Positions 36,738 through 47,599 of a stretch of DNA of 64,000 bases are shown here, piece after piece; position 1 is the stretch's first letter, and each line of letters starts with the position of its first letter. This DNA comes from Sialis fuliginosa (Eukaryota; Arthropoda; Insecta; Megaloptera; Sialidae): assembly GCA_961205875.1 (NCBI GenBank), contig OY540809.1, forward strand, positions 22,270,267 through 22,334,266. Reading direction: 5' to 3'. The position numbers and the translations under genes were made by a program. A model generated the notes under the pieces. The model was not told the DNA's origin. It saw only the letters and a program-made list of their open reading frames with translations, and ran no database searches.

Positions 36738-37490
36738 GTTTATATTTGACATTAAACAAAAATCGTCATTTTTTTCATGAATAACATTGTTAACTCAAAA
36801 TATCGCTAATTTATCTATATTTATTTTAAACTAAAAAAAAAATTGCACTCGTAAATATTAAAATATATGTTCTCGTACTTACGTATCTTGTTTTTTTTTC
36901 TACCAAAATATATTACGAAATTAGACTATTCGAGACATATCTAGATCAATCGATATATCATTACAAAACTTATTTTCATCGACATTAAGTCGCATCATTT
37001 CTTTCTCATTATCAATTCAGTGGGTGTTCCGGAAGTATTTGAACACCTAATACCTTTTCATCAAAGAAAGTGGCAGTAATAATTTCACTTTTATATTGCA
37101 CCATCAACTCTCATATGGTCCGAATGTGTAGCACACGTACACACAGACACACAGACACACATACACACGCCTACAAAACGAGGTCAATGTCATTCAAGCA
37201 TGTCAACAAAGATACATGCAATATTTTGCACTAGTTAGAGTGAAAAGTACGTATTATCGCAGTTGTAGTGGGCAACAAAATAATCTCTTGCATCATTTAG
37301 TAAAATGTTCTTACGTTACTTCATAATTACAAGTGTTTGGATCTATATATAGATCGATGTGATTTAATTTATATTAGATAAAACATTCGGAGATGGCAAA
37401 GAAATTAAAACAGGTTTGTTAATTGGTAGGTATACCCTGTGGAAAACAAGATTAAGGTTAGCATTTGCTTTTTAATCTTTGATAAAATTA
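36738..37490. other. No gene seen; CA-rich run
   Basis: AT-rich, with an ACACACAGACACACA-type run at about 37134-37170. Confidence 0.35.
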
Positions 37491-38394
37491 TAAGATACTT
37501 GCATCAGTCTTGGATCATACCTCGTACACTTGTTTAATTAAATGTACTAAATTACAAATATTTATTGATAATTGAATATAACCATTACTGAATCATATTC
37601 AATGTACAGACACTTAACTGTAAAACAGATTAATTTAATGTCAATCGGCTAATAGGTGTCAAAATGGTGGACATTTAAACTAATTACACAAGATGACATC
37701 ATTTTTGTTGTTTCTACTTGAATAGGTGGTTTTGAACATTTTTGGTGTGCTGAAACCGAATCTATTTACCAAATTGCTCCATCACGTCAGATTTTTGAAA
37801 AAAATGATGATTTTGGCAACTTTAAGAATTTATTACCAAGTATGTAATTTTTTTCTTAAGTTTTCATTCACAGTAAGAAATAATACTATATTTCATCATT
37901 AAAATGAATTTTTACATTTTACTGTACGTTTTTTTTTTACCGAGAAAAACTAGTTTGTAATGTGACACAATGGACTTAACTGCATTAAATATAACAATAT
38001 CTTTAAATTAGTATATTTCGGTGAAAAGTAAAAACTCATTTTAATGACGAAAGATAGTATTATTTCATACCGTGATTTGGTAATAAATTCTTAAACCTTT
38101 CCAAAATCGTCATTTTGGCACTTTTAAGGTTATCTACAAAAACTCGACTCGATGGAGTAATTTGAGTAACGGGTTCGATTTCAGCACGTCAAAAAAAAAC
38201 GAAGTCACTTACATGTTCACCATTTTGACACCTACTGGCCGATTGTCATGAAATTAAGCTGTTTTATAAATAAGTGTCTATAGATTATGATTCAGTAATG
38301 GCAGTTATCAAATATTAACGAATATTTCTAATTTAATACATTTAATTAAGAGTCCAACATTGGAGTATTATACAAAACTGGTGCCAGTATTAGA
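37491..38394. mobile_element. Family D foldback version, about 0.9 kb
   Basis: Two family D left arms face each other. The left holds AAAATGGTGGACATTTAAAC (about 37662) and the right the inverse of the same region; the spacer is itself an imperfect palindrome (GGTAATAAATTCTTAAA near 38079 pairs with TTTAAGAATTTATTACC near 37822). Ends match TACTGGCACCAGT. Confidence 0.65.
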
Positions 38395-38924
38395 TAATAC
38401 AAATAACATAGCATATCATAATATTTCGTACAGTTTCCGTTCTATAAAAATAATGATCATACATCTATACTCCCGGAAAAATAAATCACAATTGTTATTT
38501 GAAGATTACAGTAAGTCGTAGTCCGTAATGTCACAATGCGAGCCGTTCTGTCTGTCCACCACGCCCCGTTCATTGCACACTAGTTGCACTAGATAGCACT
38601 GCAGTGGGTAATACACGCTATAATTGTCTTCCACGCTACGTGTTTCACAACACCCGTACCTGGTTTCTAACAGATCGGTTTTTCTTTAATGCGTTTTGTT
38701 CATATACGATTATTAGATGAGTCTGTTATACGTGGAACTCATGCAAATCTGTTTAATGCAGCCACGAGAATATGTGTTCTGTAACTTATTAAATTTATTT
38801 TATCCTTTACTAACTAATAATGAAAATGGCGCTAAAAGATACAGTTAGATTAATCTATATCTATATATTTCGGTTTGAATACCATTTACATAGAAACAAA
38901 ATTTGTTTTATAATTTACTAGCTG
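38395..38924. other. Locally GC-richer non-repetitive stretch
   Basis: 38520-38690 is clearly richer in GC than its neighbours and not repeated in the window. No open frame or splice pattern supports an exon. Confidence 0.3.
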
Positions 38925-39249
38925 ACCTGCTTCTGCTTTGCACGGGAGTTAATATTTCACTCTCTGTCACGTATGAAGGGTTGTAATTAGTTTCATTAGA
39001 TCCGGCGGGAAAAAACCACGGAAGTGTGGATTTTGCGGGGGAAACAACACCTTATCGGAGCCGAGATATTTAGGAATTTTTTCGACTTGATTTACTATTA
39101 TCGTCACTGCAGAATATATCCTATAACCTGGCGAGAGAACATATCTGTGAATTATAAAAAAAACACGTAATTCAGATAAGTGGTTCTCAAGTTATAAGCG
39201 TACAAACGGACAGAGAGACGTTGAGCTTTATAGTTTATTATATATTTAG
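38925..39249 (+). repeat. Dispersed repeat family B, variant
   Basis: Starts TTTGCACGGGAGTTAATATT and ends GACAGAGAGACGTTGAGC with TATATTTAGG. Shares the variant 5' part with 43690-44000. Confidence 0.55.
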
Positions 39250-39760
39250 GGATATTCATTTAGAAAACTAGGAATCCTAATAGTTTCGCTTTATCCGTCT
39301 GTCTGTTATATATGTACCTATTAAGATAAAATTTGGTGTACAGACGTAGACTGATGACTCCTAAACATAAATTATGAGATTTTTAAAGAAAAATTTTTTT
39401 AGATCTCCCGTCCATAGATTGAAAAGTGTATTAAATTAATTTTTTACTTTACCCATAGATATGTCTACTGAAATGCAATAAAAAGAGTTTTAGGACCTTT
39501 TGATTTACAATATATTTGCTAGTCAATGTCGTTATCAGAGCGCCCCCCTCTCATATTTTCTAAATTATCTATGCAAAAAAATTGAAAAAATTCTAAAATG
39601 TATAGCTTTAAATTAGTCCATTCAATGAAAATTATAACGAGCACTGTAACAAAAATAGAAGAAAATAAAAATTTTGAAATAACTGTTTTTTATAAATCAT
39701 AGTGAGAATGACTACGGAATACTGCCATGTGTGTGCCCAACAAGCCTCTTGTCTGAACAC
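39250..39760 (+). repeat. Dispersed repeat family C
   Basis: TAGAAAACTAGGAATCC start, GATTGAAAAGTGTATT and a GTCGTTATCAGAG block inside; ends near TGCCCAACAAGCC. Confidence 0.55.
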
Positions 39761-40290
39761 CTCTTTAGATTAAAAATGTAAATGCATTATCAGAAAATAC
39801 CTACTACTAATTGGTGATAGGTAATTTTGAATATTAATATTCCAAAGAACGCCTTGTACTATATAATAATAATAATTATTATTTTTAAATTCTGTAACAT
39901 ATTTTGTATATTCATATTTATCTAATTCATGCAAAATATTATACATTTATGATATAGAATTGCATATACATGAATGGTATAAACACATTTAAATGCAGTG
40001 CATATAAATAATTTCTAAAATTGTTTTTCTTTACCATTTATATTTAATTTTTTTTTACTATGCCTTAAATATTTTGTATTTAGTATTTCATAGTTTTCCA
40101 TATTAAAATAATATATTTAGTTTTACTTATAGATATAATTATATTATTAAATTAATATTTTATCATTTTTTTTATTTTAATTTTAAATGAACGAAACACA
40201 TTTTCCTAATACACACGTAGAAACGTTGGCTTGAGTCAAGGAATCCTTGTTTTATATATAATTCAATATTATCTTAATACAATAATATAC
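39761..40290. other. Very AT-rich stretch, nothing recognised
   Basis: No coding signal. Confidence 0.4.
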
Positions 40291-40297
40291 ACTAGAG

Positions 40298-40430
40298 CAG
40301 GGGTGGACAACCTTTTGTATAACACAGGCCAGAATATGATTTACGTTTTATCAGTAGTAGTTTATGGACACATATTTGTTACTTGTTTTTTTTTTCGTCC
40401 GACAATATTGCTTTAAGGAGATACTCGTAC
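40298..40430 (+). mobile_element. Right-truncated hAT-type MITE fragment
   Basis: CAGGGGTGGACAACCTTTTG followed by GGCCAGAATATG resembles the left half of the 25513 family. No matching right end or second flank copy was found. Confidence 0.45.
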
Positions 40431-40482
40431 AATAATATAGTTGAATTTGACTAGAAATGTTTGATTTATATATAACAAAAAC

Positions 40483-40575
40483 TAAAAACAATATTTTCTT
40501 AATATCTGTGTAATAATATACTCTTACAATTAGTTGAATTTTGAGTATATTATTATATTAAGAAAATATTGTTTT
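40483..40575. repeat. Hairpin with about 35-bp arms
   Basis: AAAAACAATATTTTCTTAAT on the left pairs with ATTAAGAAAATATTGTTTTT on the right, extending to TATACTC/GAGTATA near the loop. Confidence 0.5.
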
Positions 40576-41121
40576 TGTTATACATATGTATATAAAACAA
40601 ATATAGACCTAGTCAATTTTTTTTACCTGTGTGTACGTACATTTGTCAAAAAATTTATTTTTTGTTCGAATCAGTGTCAAAATATAAGCGTTTCTTTCAT
40701 ACACTTGTATTTTAAATCTGAAATCTTTTACTAATACTACAATGTCACAAACAAAAACATACTCATAAAATCTCTGTTTTGTGTTCTAGAATTTCTTTTT
40801 GTACAAAATTTACCTCACATACATATTATGTTTCGTTTGTGGGTGCTTGCTTTATAAAATCATAAATTTTTGTTTATAAGAAAATATTTTCTTAAATGTA
40901 TTAACTTTGTTCTAACCACATTTCATGGGTACATATTATTATATATAGGTTAAAAGAAGAAAAGTTATTACTTCTGTAATTTTTAATAAAATTTACAAGT
41001 AATGTTTTCTTTAAAATGAATTTTGTTTTCTGCCTTGAATTATTATCATTTTCTTGAAGGCTCAATTAAGTTCTTTTTATAATTGTACGTAATAATTATG
41101 TACTAATTATAAGTGACTTTG
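40576..41121. other. AT-rich stretch, nothing recognised
   Basis: No coding signal. Confidence 0.4.
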
Positions 41122-41123
41122 TA

Positions 41124-41970
41124 TACAGGGTGTATAATTATTATAGGACCAGGCATTTCTTTCTGTAGCTATTGATAATATCAAAAAGGTTCAAATAGGA
41201 AATATCTCTGGTTTTTACATGTGAAGAGGAATATGGCATCCAAAATATACCTTCATTCGCTTCGTGCGCTCGGTAGGTCACTTTTTTTATTAAATGGAAT
41301 TGTGTATTTTTTATTTCATAAAACTGTGTTGTTCTTGATAACTTTTGTAAAAAACATTTTTTCTTAGAGCAATAATTTAGACGTCATTTAATACTAAAAA
41401 AAATGAATGAATGAATTTATAGTTGATTTTATTTGCGAGTTATATCAACTAAAATAATAATAATAACTATTGTTATTATTGAAATGCATGTTATTTATTA
41501 TAAAAACTACATTTATATGTAATTTAATTAAATTTAAATTACTTTTTTATTTTCACAAATTCAAAATTAATTTAGTTTCAAAAAGTAAATTTTTAATTAC
41601 ATATAAATATTTGTATAATAAAAACATGCATTTCAACAAAAACTAATTATTGTTATTTTAGTTTACTTGATATATCGCAAATAAATTCTTTCATTTTTTA
41701 ATATTAAATGACATCTAAATTATTGCCCTAAGAAAAAATGTTTTATACAAAAGTTATCCAGAATAACATGTTTAATAGTTCTATGAAATAAAAAATACAC
41801 CATTCCATTTAATAAAAAAAGTTGTTTACCGAAGAGCGAGCAAAGGTATATAAATTTGGATGCCATATTCCTTTTCATATTAAAACACCAGATATATTTC
41901 CTATTTAAACTTTTTTGATCAATAGTTACAGAAATATATGCCTGGTCGTATAATAACTATACACCCTGTA
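41124..41970. mobile_element. TA-flanked foldback element, 847 bp
   Basis: Starts TACAGGGTGTATAATTATTA and ends with a close inverse, flanked by TA (41122-41123 and 41971-41972). The arms pair throughout; for example TTTAATGACATC... mirrors GACGTCATTTAA. Mariner-type MITE by ends and target. Confidence 0.7.
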
Positions 41971-42106
41971 TAGTATTCTTCAAATTTTTAATTAAATGAA
42001 TTTGTGACTTTTTTTAAAAGATATTCTGAAATATAAATAAAGGAAATAAAGAGAAAAGAAAATAACATGGTATAATTGACGTTTGTATTTAAAATAAAAT
42101 ACTGGC

Positions 42107-42112
42107 TTTATG
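42107..42112 (-). terminator. Possible variant polyadenylation signal, second cuticular gene
   Basis: No AATAAA was found close after the stop. CATAAA (plus strand TTTATG), about 45 bases downstream, is the nearest variant hexamer. Weak evidence. Confidence 0.25.
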
Positions 42113-42155
42113 TACAATAATAATTTAGATCACATTATTCGTCGATTTCAATAAT

Positions 42156-43065
42156 TTAATGGTAATATCCGTGAGCGGCGATGGCTGGGGCAGCGGCGTA
42201 GTGAGCAACAGCTGGGGCGGCGTATGCGTGGGAAGCATAAGCTGGGGCGGCGTATGCGTGGGAAGCATAAGCTGGGGCGGCGTATGCGTGGGAAGCATAG
42301 GCTGGGGCAGCATAAGCTACTGGAGCGATAGCCTTAGCGACGACTGGAGCATGAGCGTAGTGAGCGACTGGGGCAGCATAAGCTACTGGAGCGGCTACTT
42401 TAGCGATGACTGGGGCGGCATGGACGGCCTTGACAGCGACAGCTGGGGCAGATTTGCTGACGACGGCGTTGAATCCGTTGACGGGATCAGCGGTGTAGTC
42501 GACGGTACGACGTGTGCCATCGGGTTCGGTCAAGCTGTATTGTCCTTGGACAACATCTCCATCACGAGATTCGTGTTGGCTCTTGGAGTCTCCGGTAAGA
42601 GCATCTTGGACATCGTATCCGTAGCTGTATTGTGGATGTGGGTCGTATTCTTCAGCGACGGCTACTTTAGCTACAGCTGGGACGGCGACTTTAGCGATGG
42701 CTGGGGCGGCGGCGTAGTGAGCAACGGCTGGGGCGGCGTAGTGAGCTACAGCTGGGGCGGCGTATGCGTGGGCAGCATAAGCTGGAGCAGCATAAGCATG
42801 GGCAGCATAAGCTGGGGCGGAATAAGCCGCTGGTACTAAACCAGCACGAGCGACGGCCACGAAGGCGAAGAAAGCGACGAACTGGAAGTAATAAAAAAAT
42901 TATTATTAAAAACAAAAAAAAAACGTTACCTTATTATTCCAATTCAATAGTTAAAACTAACAATACTATTATTGTTTTTGAACACCGCTGAGTTTATATT
43001 TAATATATTCACTCACTAACAATTATAAGATAAATAATAAAACAATATTATACCTTGAATGCCAT
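42156..43065 (-). CDS. RR-2 cuticular protein (chitin-binding), two exons
   Basis: Second secreted cuticle protein with an RR-2 chitin-binding domain. The coding sequence joins 43054-43065 (MAFK) to 42156-42881, giving 245 aa. The donor is GTATAA and the acceptor TTACTTCCAG, phase 0. The signal peptide covers residues 1-17, with likely cleavage ARA|G. Residues 19-80 are a low-complexity stretch with repeats such as [10 protein letters not shown] and AVAHYAAP. The RR-2 domain spans about 81-149 ([43 protein letters not shown]). The C-terminal arm holds three perfect 10-residue repeats ([10 protein letters not shown]) and ends GYYH. It is clearly related to the gene at 13925-15562 but longer, mostly through repeat expansion on both sides of the domain. 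Annotating only exon 2 would miss the true start and half the signal peptide. Confidence 0.93.
42211..42300 (-). repeat. Three perfect 30-bp coding repeats
   Basis: Three tandem 30-bp units (42211, 42241 and 42271) differ only at the last base. They encode repeated [10 protein letters not shown] decapeptides in the C-terminal arm of the second cuticular protein. The lack of silent differences suggests recent expansion or homogenisation. Confidence 0.85.
42882..43053 (-). other. Intron 1 of the second cuticular protein gene
   Basis: A phase-0 intron of 172 bp with donor GTATAA (43048-43053) and acceptor CAG (42882-42884), at exactly the codon position used in the first cuticular gene. It is AT-rich and contains nothing else recognisable. 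Confidence 0.88.
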
Positions 43066-43083
43066 TTCTGTTGATCAATATAA

Positions 43084-43122
43084 TCAAATGATACAGTTGA
43101 GTTCTTCGCGACCACTTTTATA
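43084..43122 (-). promoter_or_regulatory. Core promoter of the second cuticular gene
   Basis: TATAAAAG reads on the minus strand at 43115-43122, followed 33 bases on by TATCATTT with its A at 43089. This predicts a leader of about 24 bases before the ATG at 43065. Both motifs match those of the first cuticular gene. Confidence 0.6.
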
Positions 43123-43145
43123 CAAATCTGTATGCAAGGACAGTA

Positions 43146-43569
43146 AGCAGTAGCGGTCCTGCTAAAGCTTTGCTGGCCCCCCCACCCTTATTCTTTCCTC
43201 ATGTGAACACACACTTCTTACACAAGATGCAATGCATCAAGAGCAGCACATTCTGGTTACCCTTTAAACTAATTTCTCTTGTATTTGTAACACTACAAAG
43301 GTTATATTGTGCTAGTCAAATTGTCGCTAGACTTGTCATTAATAAGATCAGTTCAAAGATCCGGTTTTTTCTGATTTATATCGGCGATATTACAATTTTC
43401 AAATGTATTTTTTCGTAATATATAAGTTTGTAATTTTAAGTTTTATGATTTGAATGATAAAAATTTGAATTTATTAGGTTTTTTTTCAAATAAAATAATA
43501 ATTATAATCATTTTGTAATTTAAGATAAATTACTCTATTTTACTTGATATTTTATAATAAGTCTTGAGG
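43146..43569. other. Upstream region of second cuticular gene
   Basis: CAGTAGCGGTCCTGC at 43147 looks like a lone hAT end. The rest is AT-rich with a domainless short open frame. Confidence 0.3.
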
Positions 43570-43614
43570 CTTCCGCGGTGATCTTAATATGGATTTTGGC
43601 TTCTGGGCGTAAGC

Positions 43615-43680
43615 CGCGTCGTGTTATCGGCCAACGTTTCGTAACACATTGCAGTAAGCATCTTCAGGGTTCATCTAAGA
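43615..43680 (-). mobile_element. Possible degraded Penelope hammerhead relic
   Basis: Minus strand reads CCTGAAGATGC, then GTTACGAAACGTTGGCC about 12 bases on: CUGANGA and GAAA core blocks in order, but stem II does not pair well. Confidence 0.25.
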
Positions 43681-43689
43681 GTGCTTTTA

Positions 43690-44000
43690 TACTAGCACCC
43701 ACGCCACGGCTTCGTGCGGGAGTTAATATTTCACCCCCTGTTACGTATGGAGGGTTGTAGTTAATTTTATTAGATCCCTCACTCGCATAGGGACCGAGAT
43801 ATTTACGTTTTTTTCCGACTTGATCTACTATTATCGTCAGTGCATATGCCTAATATAACAAAATATATCCTACAACCTGATCAGTGAACATATCTATGAA
43901 TAAAAACAAAAAACACGTAAATCGGATAAGTGGTTCCCTAGTTATAAACATACGAACGGACAGACAGACAGGCGTTGAGCTTTAGAATGTAAAAGGATAA
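43690..44000 (+). repeat. Dispersed repeat family B, variant
   Basis: GGCTTCGTGCGGGAGTTAAT start, CTACTATTATCGTCAGTGCA inside, CAGACAGACAGGCGTTGAGC end. Same variant as 38925. Confidence 0.55.
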
Positions 44001-45257
44001 AGACAACAATGTCTGAAAATTACTCTTCAGTTCAAAAATATTTATTTATTTCTGATCATTTTTGATAAGTTTTGTTTTGAATTTCCATTTGATTTTTCAA
44101 ATCTCAGAAATTACAAACATTTTTCAGTTGACAGGTTAAATCGGATTTTCATTTCCATCCTTTTCATGAAGGCATAACTTATACAAAACCTCACTTAAAT
44201 TTTGACATTTGATAAAAGAAAATGTCAAGAGTAGTTTTGATGTACCATTTTTTCTGACTATTTCTTCTCTTTATATTTTTATTGGTTTTCATACAGGAAA
44301 TTTATTCTTATAAAAATTATTACCTTTTTTTCTTTTTCAAAGCTTTGATAACATTTACGTTTAATTAATTTTCATTTAATTAAACATTTAAATTTAAGTG
44401 AAAAGACGTCTTTCTTAGTGTTCATTTTTTTAATTAGTTATGTTTCTATGTAATAAAAATATATTTTACCATATTAATTTTAAAATTTGTTCATTAAGTT
44501 ATTTATTTAATTACGAGTAGGAACTACATACAAGCTGAGTTTTTTATCTTGATACTGCCTCATATTTGAAAAAGGTTTACATTTGAAAAAAAATTGGCTA
44601 ACCTCAAAATTATCTTGAGACTGCTTAATATCTGAAAATCTAAGGATTTTTAGGGGAAATATTTAGTTGTCCTCGAGTGATAACCGCATTAACTGACAGA
44701 CAGACAGTTAGACAGATATCTCAACTAGGCGAGACTAAAGCCCTACTAAGTAATATCAAATACAAATCTATTTAACTACAAAAAATCATAGTTCTACGAA
44801 AAAAGTCGATGTGTATATATACATATGTACACATAAACATTTTATAGTTATACATTTTATCAACTGCTAATAATACACACTGTCGATATCTCCCGGAACC
44901 CAAGAGTTTCGCAACTGTTTCACCACGCCTTGCGCTTAAATGCAATAATAATTACAGTAGCTATAGCAAAATTCCGATGACCTTGTACATTATTCAAAGG
45001 TACAACCTTTGCGGGTTTCTTGTCGGTAATTCTGGGCATTTTATACTTCAAGAATAACGGAGATCCTTTCACATGGCCAACGGTAGGTCTTTGTAAAAGA
45101 CACGTCAGTTATATAGCCGGTCTTGATTCAAGTTGATACGTTGTATAAAATCAGCAGTTCTCAAAATTTATTTGTATTTATTTTTATATAAAAATAACAG
45201 TACCCAATGGTTTATTATTAATAATTACAGTTTTCTATAAATGCTATTAATTTTTCC
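44001..45257. other. AT-rich stretch, nothing coding
   Basis: No convincing open frame. A CAGACAGACAG run near 44697 suggests an eroded repeat. Confidence 0.35.
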
Positions 45258-45700
45258 ATAAACAATCGTCACATCGAAGATACGAGAAGCTTTGTGATCG
45301 TTTTTTAATGACAAACACTTTTTCCCGTGTCTGTCTATCTGTGTGTATGTTCCCTAAATCATTGTCACACATATAACTAATGAACCAGTAAACCAATATT
45401 AATGAAACTTGGTTGGTTAGTTGGGTCTGGATAAAGGACAGTTCCATTTAAAAATCATTAAAATTGTATGTAAGGGGGAGGGGTGACATCCCATAATATT
45501 TATTTTTTCAAGATATCTCAAGAGAAGACACATTTTACGTGGAAATTTTATAAAAATTTTTTTGTAGAGCATTTAATTTTCTGCGACTACAACATTTGTA
45601 GTAAAATGTTCCCTTACGAACATTTATTCGCATTTACTTAATATACTTTGACATATTAAATGTCATTTTAACGTTTACATAGCAGAAAAATTTAGTTTTG
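45258..45700 (+). repeat. Dispersed repeat family A
   Basis: CGAAGATACGAGAAGCTTTG, CTTGGTTGG, TTTTTCAAGATATCTCAAGA and CCCTTACGAACATTTATTC in the family order. Confidence 0.6.
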
Positions 45701-46777
45701 AACGGTACGAAATAACATTTTAAACAAAAGTTGAAGACAATATTACTATCTAAAATTTATATTCTAACCATTTTATTATAAGAATATATAAGTATAAAAG
45801 CTTGCCCTATTTTATTGAAATAACAGAATCCACTAATTAAGACAATATACTATATCATATCGCATAAATAATACATTATCAAAAAATTAAAGGATAATTT
45901 ATACAAATTTTCAAACAGTTATATCTTCGTGAAAAATAATTGGATTTGTATGATCCAAAGCTAGAAAGTACAAGCTTACGATTGTACTTTCTAATTTTTT
46001 AATGAAGAACTCAATAATTTTTATCATCCCCTGCCGCTCTATGCCAAGGGTTAAAAGTGTTAGAAAAATTATCCCGTAATTTTTTGTAAACTTTGAAAAC
46101 GTATACGGGGTGCAAAATTTTTTTTACGAAAAATTCAATAAAAGTGTTCAAAAGCTTGTTCTTTTCTTTTGAAAATGCTTTCTTTTTTCATCTGCGTTAG
46201 ATTTTTTTACCGTCAGTTTGACTGTCAAAGTAAAAATAACACTTTTGACTTTAAGCTCCTGTATATCCTGAAATAATGATCACACAATAATCGGCTTGAT
46301 ATCATTATAATTGTATGCACAGTTATCATATGGGTGGTTAACCAACTGCTAAACATAAAAATTATGTGGTCATAGAACTGTCAATATGGAACTAACATGA
46401 GAACTGTGATAAATTAAAACTGAAAGACAAACATACACTAAATAATTGTTAAACGTAAACAATGAAAAACAAATCCAAATTGTGAATGCCCTTTACTCAT
46501 ATTTAAACAGATCGATAATATTTTGATGCTCATACAGGTCATATAGCCAATATTTTTGTAATGAAAATGTGAAACAGTTTACGTATAATACATTTTTATG
46601 TGGGCAAAAGCTGGTTCGTGGACCACATCCGGCCAACTTGATTAATTAGCGCTGTCCATGAGGATGTTTTGATTATCATGAATTTTTGATTCAATTTAAT
46701 TTTTGCAAAAACATCATAAATAATAAATTACTGTCGAATGACAGATTCATTTGGCAATCAACTCTAATTTTATTACT
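45701..46777. other. AT-rich stretch with one hairpin
   Basis: AGAAAGTACAA and TTGTACTTTCT (about 45963-45992) form an 11-bp stem. Nothing coding. Confidence 0.35.
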
Positions 46778-46945
46778 AGCTGTTACCCGTGATTTCGCCC
46801 GCGTAGAATTTTTTTTTTATAGTCCTTTTTATATGTCCTTCCACCGGATGCAAGCTATCTCCCTGCCAAATTTCATCAAGATCGGTTCATCGGTTTAGAC
46901 GTGAAAAGGTTACAAACAGAGAGACAAACAAACAATGTCGCATAT
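46778..46945 (-). repeat. Dispersed repeat family G
   Basis: Reverse copy: CTAGCTGTTACCCGTGATTT, GATGCAAGCTATCTCCCTGC, TTCATCAAGATCGGTTCATC. Confidence 0.65.
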
Positions 46946-47053
46946 CACTAATATAAAATAATTTAATGGTAAATTATTGGTTCTTAGGATTTTTTTATTA
47001 TCTTCAATCTAAAATAATTTCGAAATTTTAAGTCGAAAAATTAAAATCCAAAT

Positions 47054-47438
47054 CAGTGCTGTGCACAAGTACAAAAAATGCACTTAAGTATAAATACTTT
47101 ATACAAAAAAATGTACTTAAGTACAATTACTTTATACAAAAAATGTTTTCCTCTGATTGCACAACACTGCCTTGAGGAGAATTATTTTGGCTACACGAGA
47201 TTTAAGTTTCCTTACTGTAGCTTTAAAGTTGAGTGCAAAGAGAATTTTTTTTAAATTGTAAAATTAATATACACAGAAACTGTTGGGTCTCCAAAAAATT
47301 AAATGCATTAGGGTTATTAGTTATTGAGTACAAGTACAAATTACTTTTTTTTAAATTATTTAATTTAAAAAAAAATTACTTTTGTTTGGTAAAGTACATG
47401 TACTTCATCACTTGTATTTAAATACGTGCATAGCTCTG
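47054..47438. mobile_element. hAT-type MITE with internal tandem repeats
   Basis: Starts CAGTGCTGTGCAC and ends GTGCATAGCTCTG. The flanks ATCCAAAT (47046-47053) and ATCAAAAT (47439-47446) match at 7 of 8. Just inside the left end a 37-39 bp unit rich in AAGTAC/TTTATAC is repeated twice. Confidence 0.65.
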
Positions 47439-47599
47439 ATCAAAATATAGATATAGCATATACGAGTATTTTAGTTAGAGCCAGAGGAAGGCCGGTACGA
47501 TGCGTGATTTTCACGCAAGCACCAATCACCGAAGGCGGCGAAAATTGAATAAAATGCGTGAGAATAGCATTATCAGGATTACGTAAAAAGTGATATAAG

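Noticed and set aside
38160..38180. GGTTCGATTT as a possible tRNA B box
   Set aside because: Lies in a foldback arm and has no A box, cloverleaf or acceptor stem.
42125..42313. Other-frame reading of the cuticular repeat ([10 protein letters not shown] repeats)
   Set aside because: Out-of-frame translation of the 30-bp coding repeats.
42159..42839. Long open frame antisense to the second cuticular gene
   Set aside because: Same reason: repetitive [14 protein letters not shown] translation of the sense repeats.
42691..42991. Arg-rich frames over the start of the second cuticular exon 2
   Set aside because: Shadow frames; they ignore the clear splice acceptor and signal peptide.
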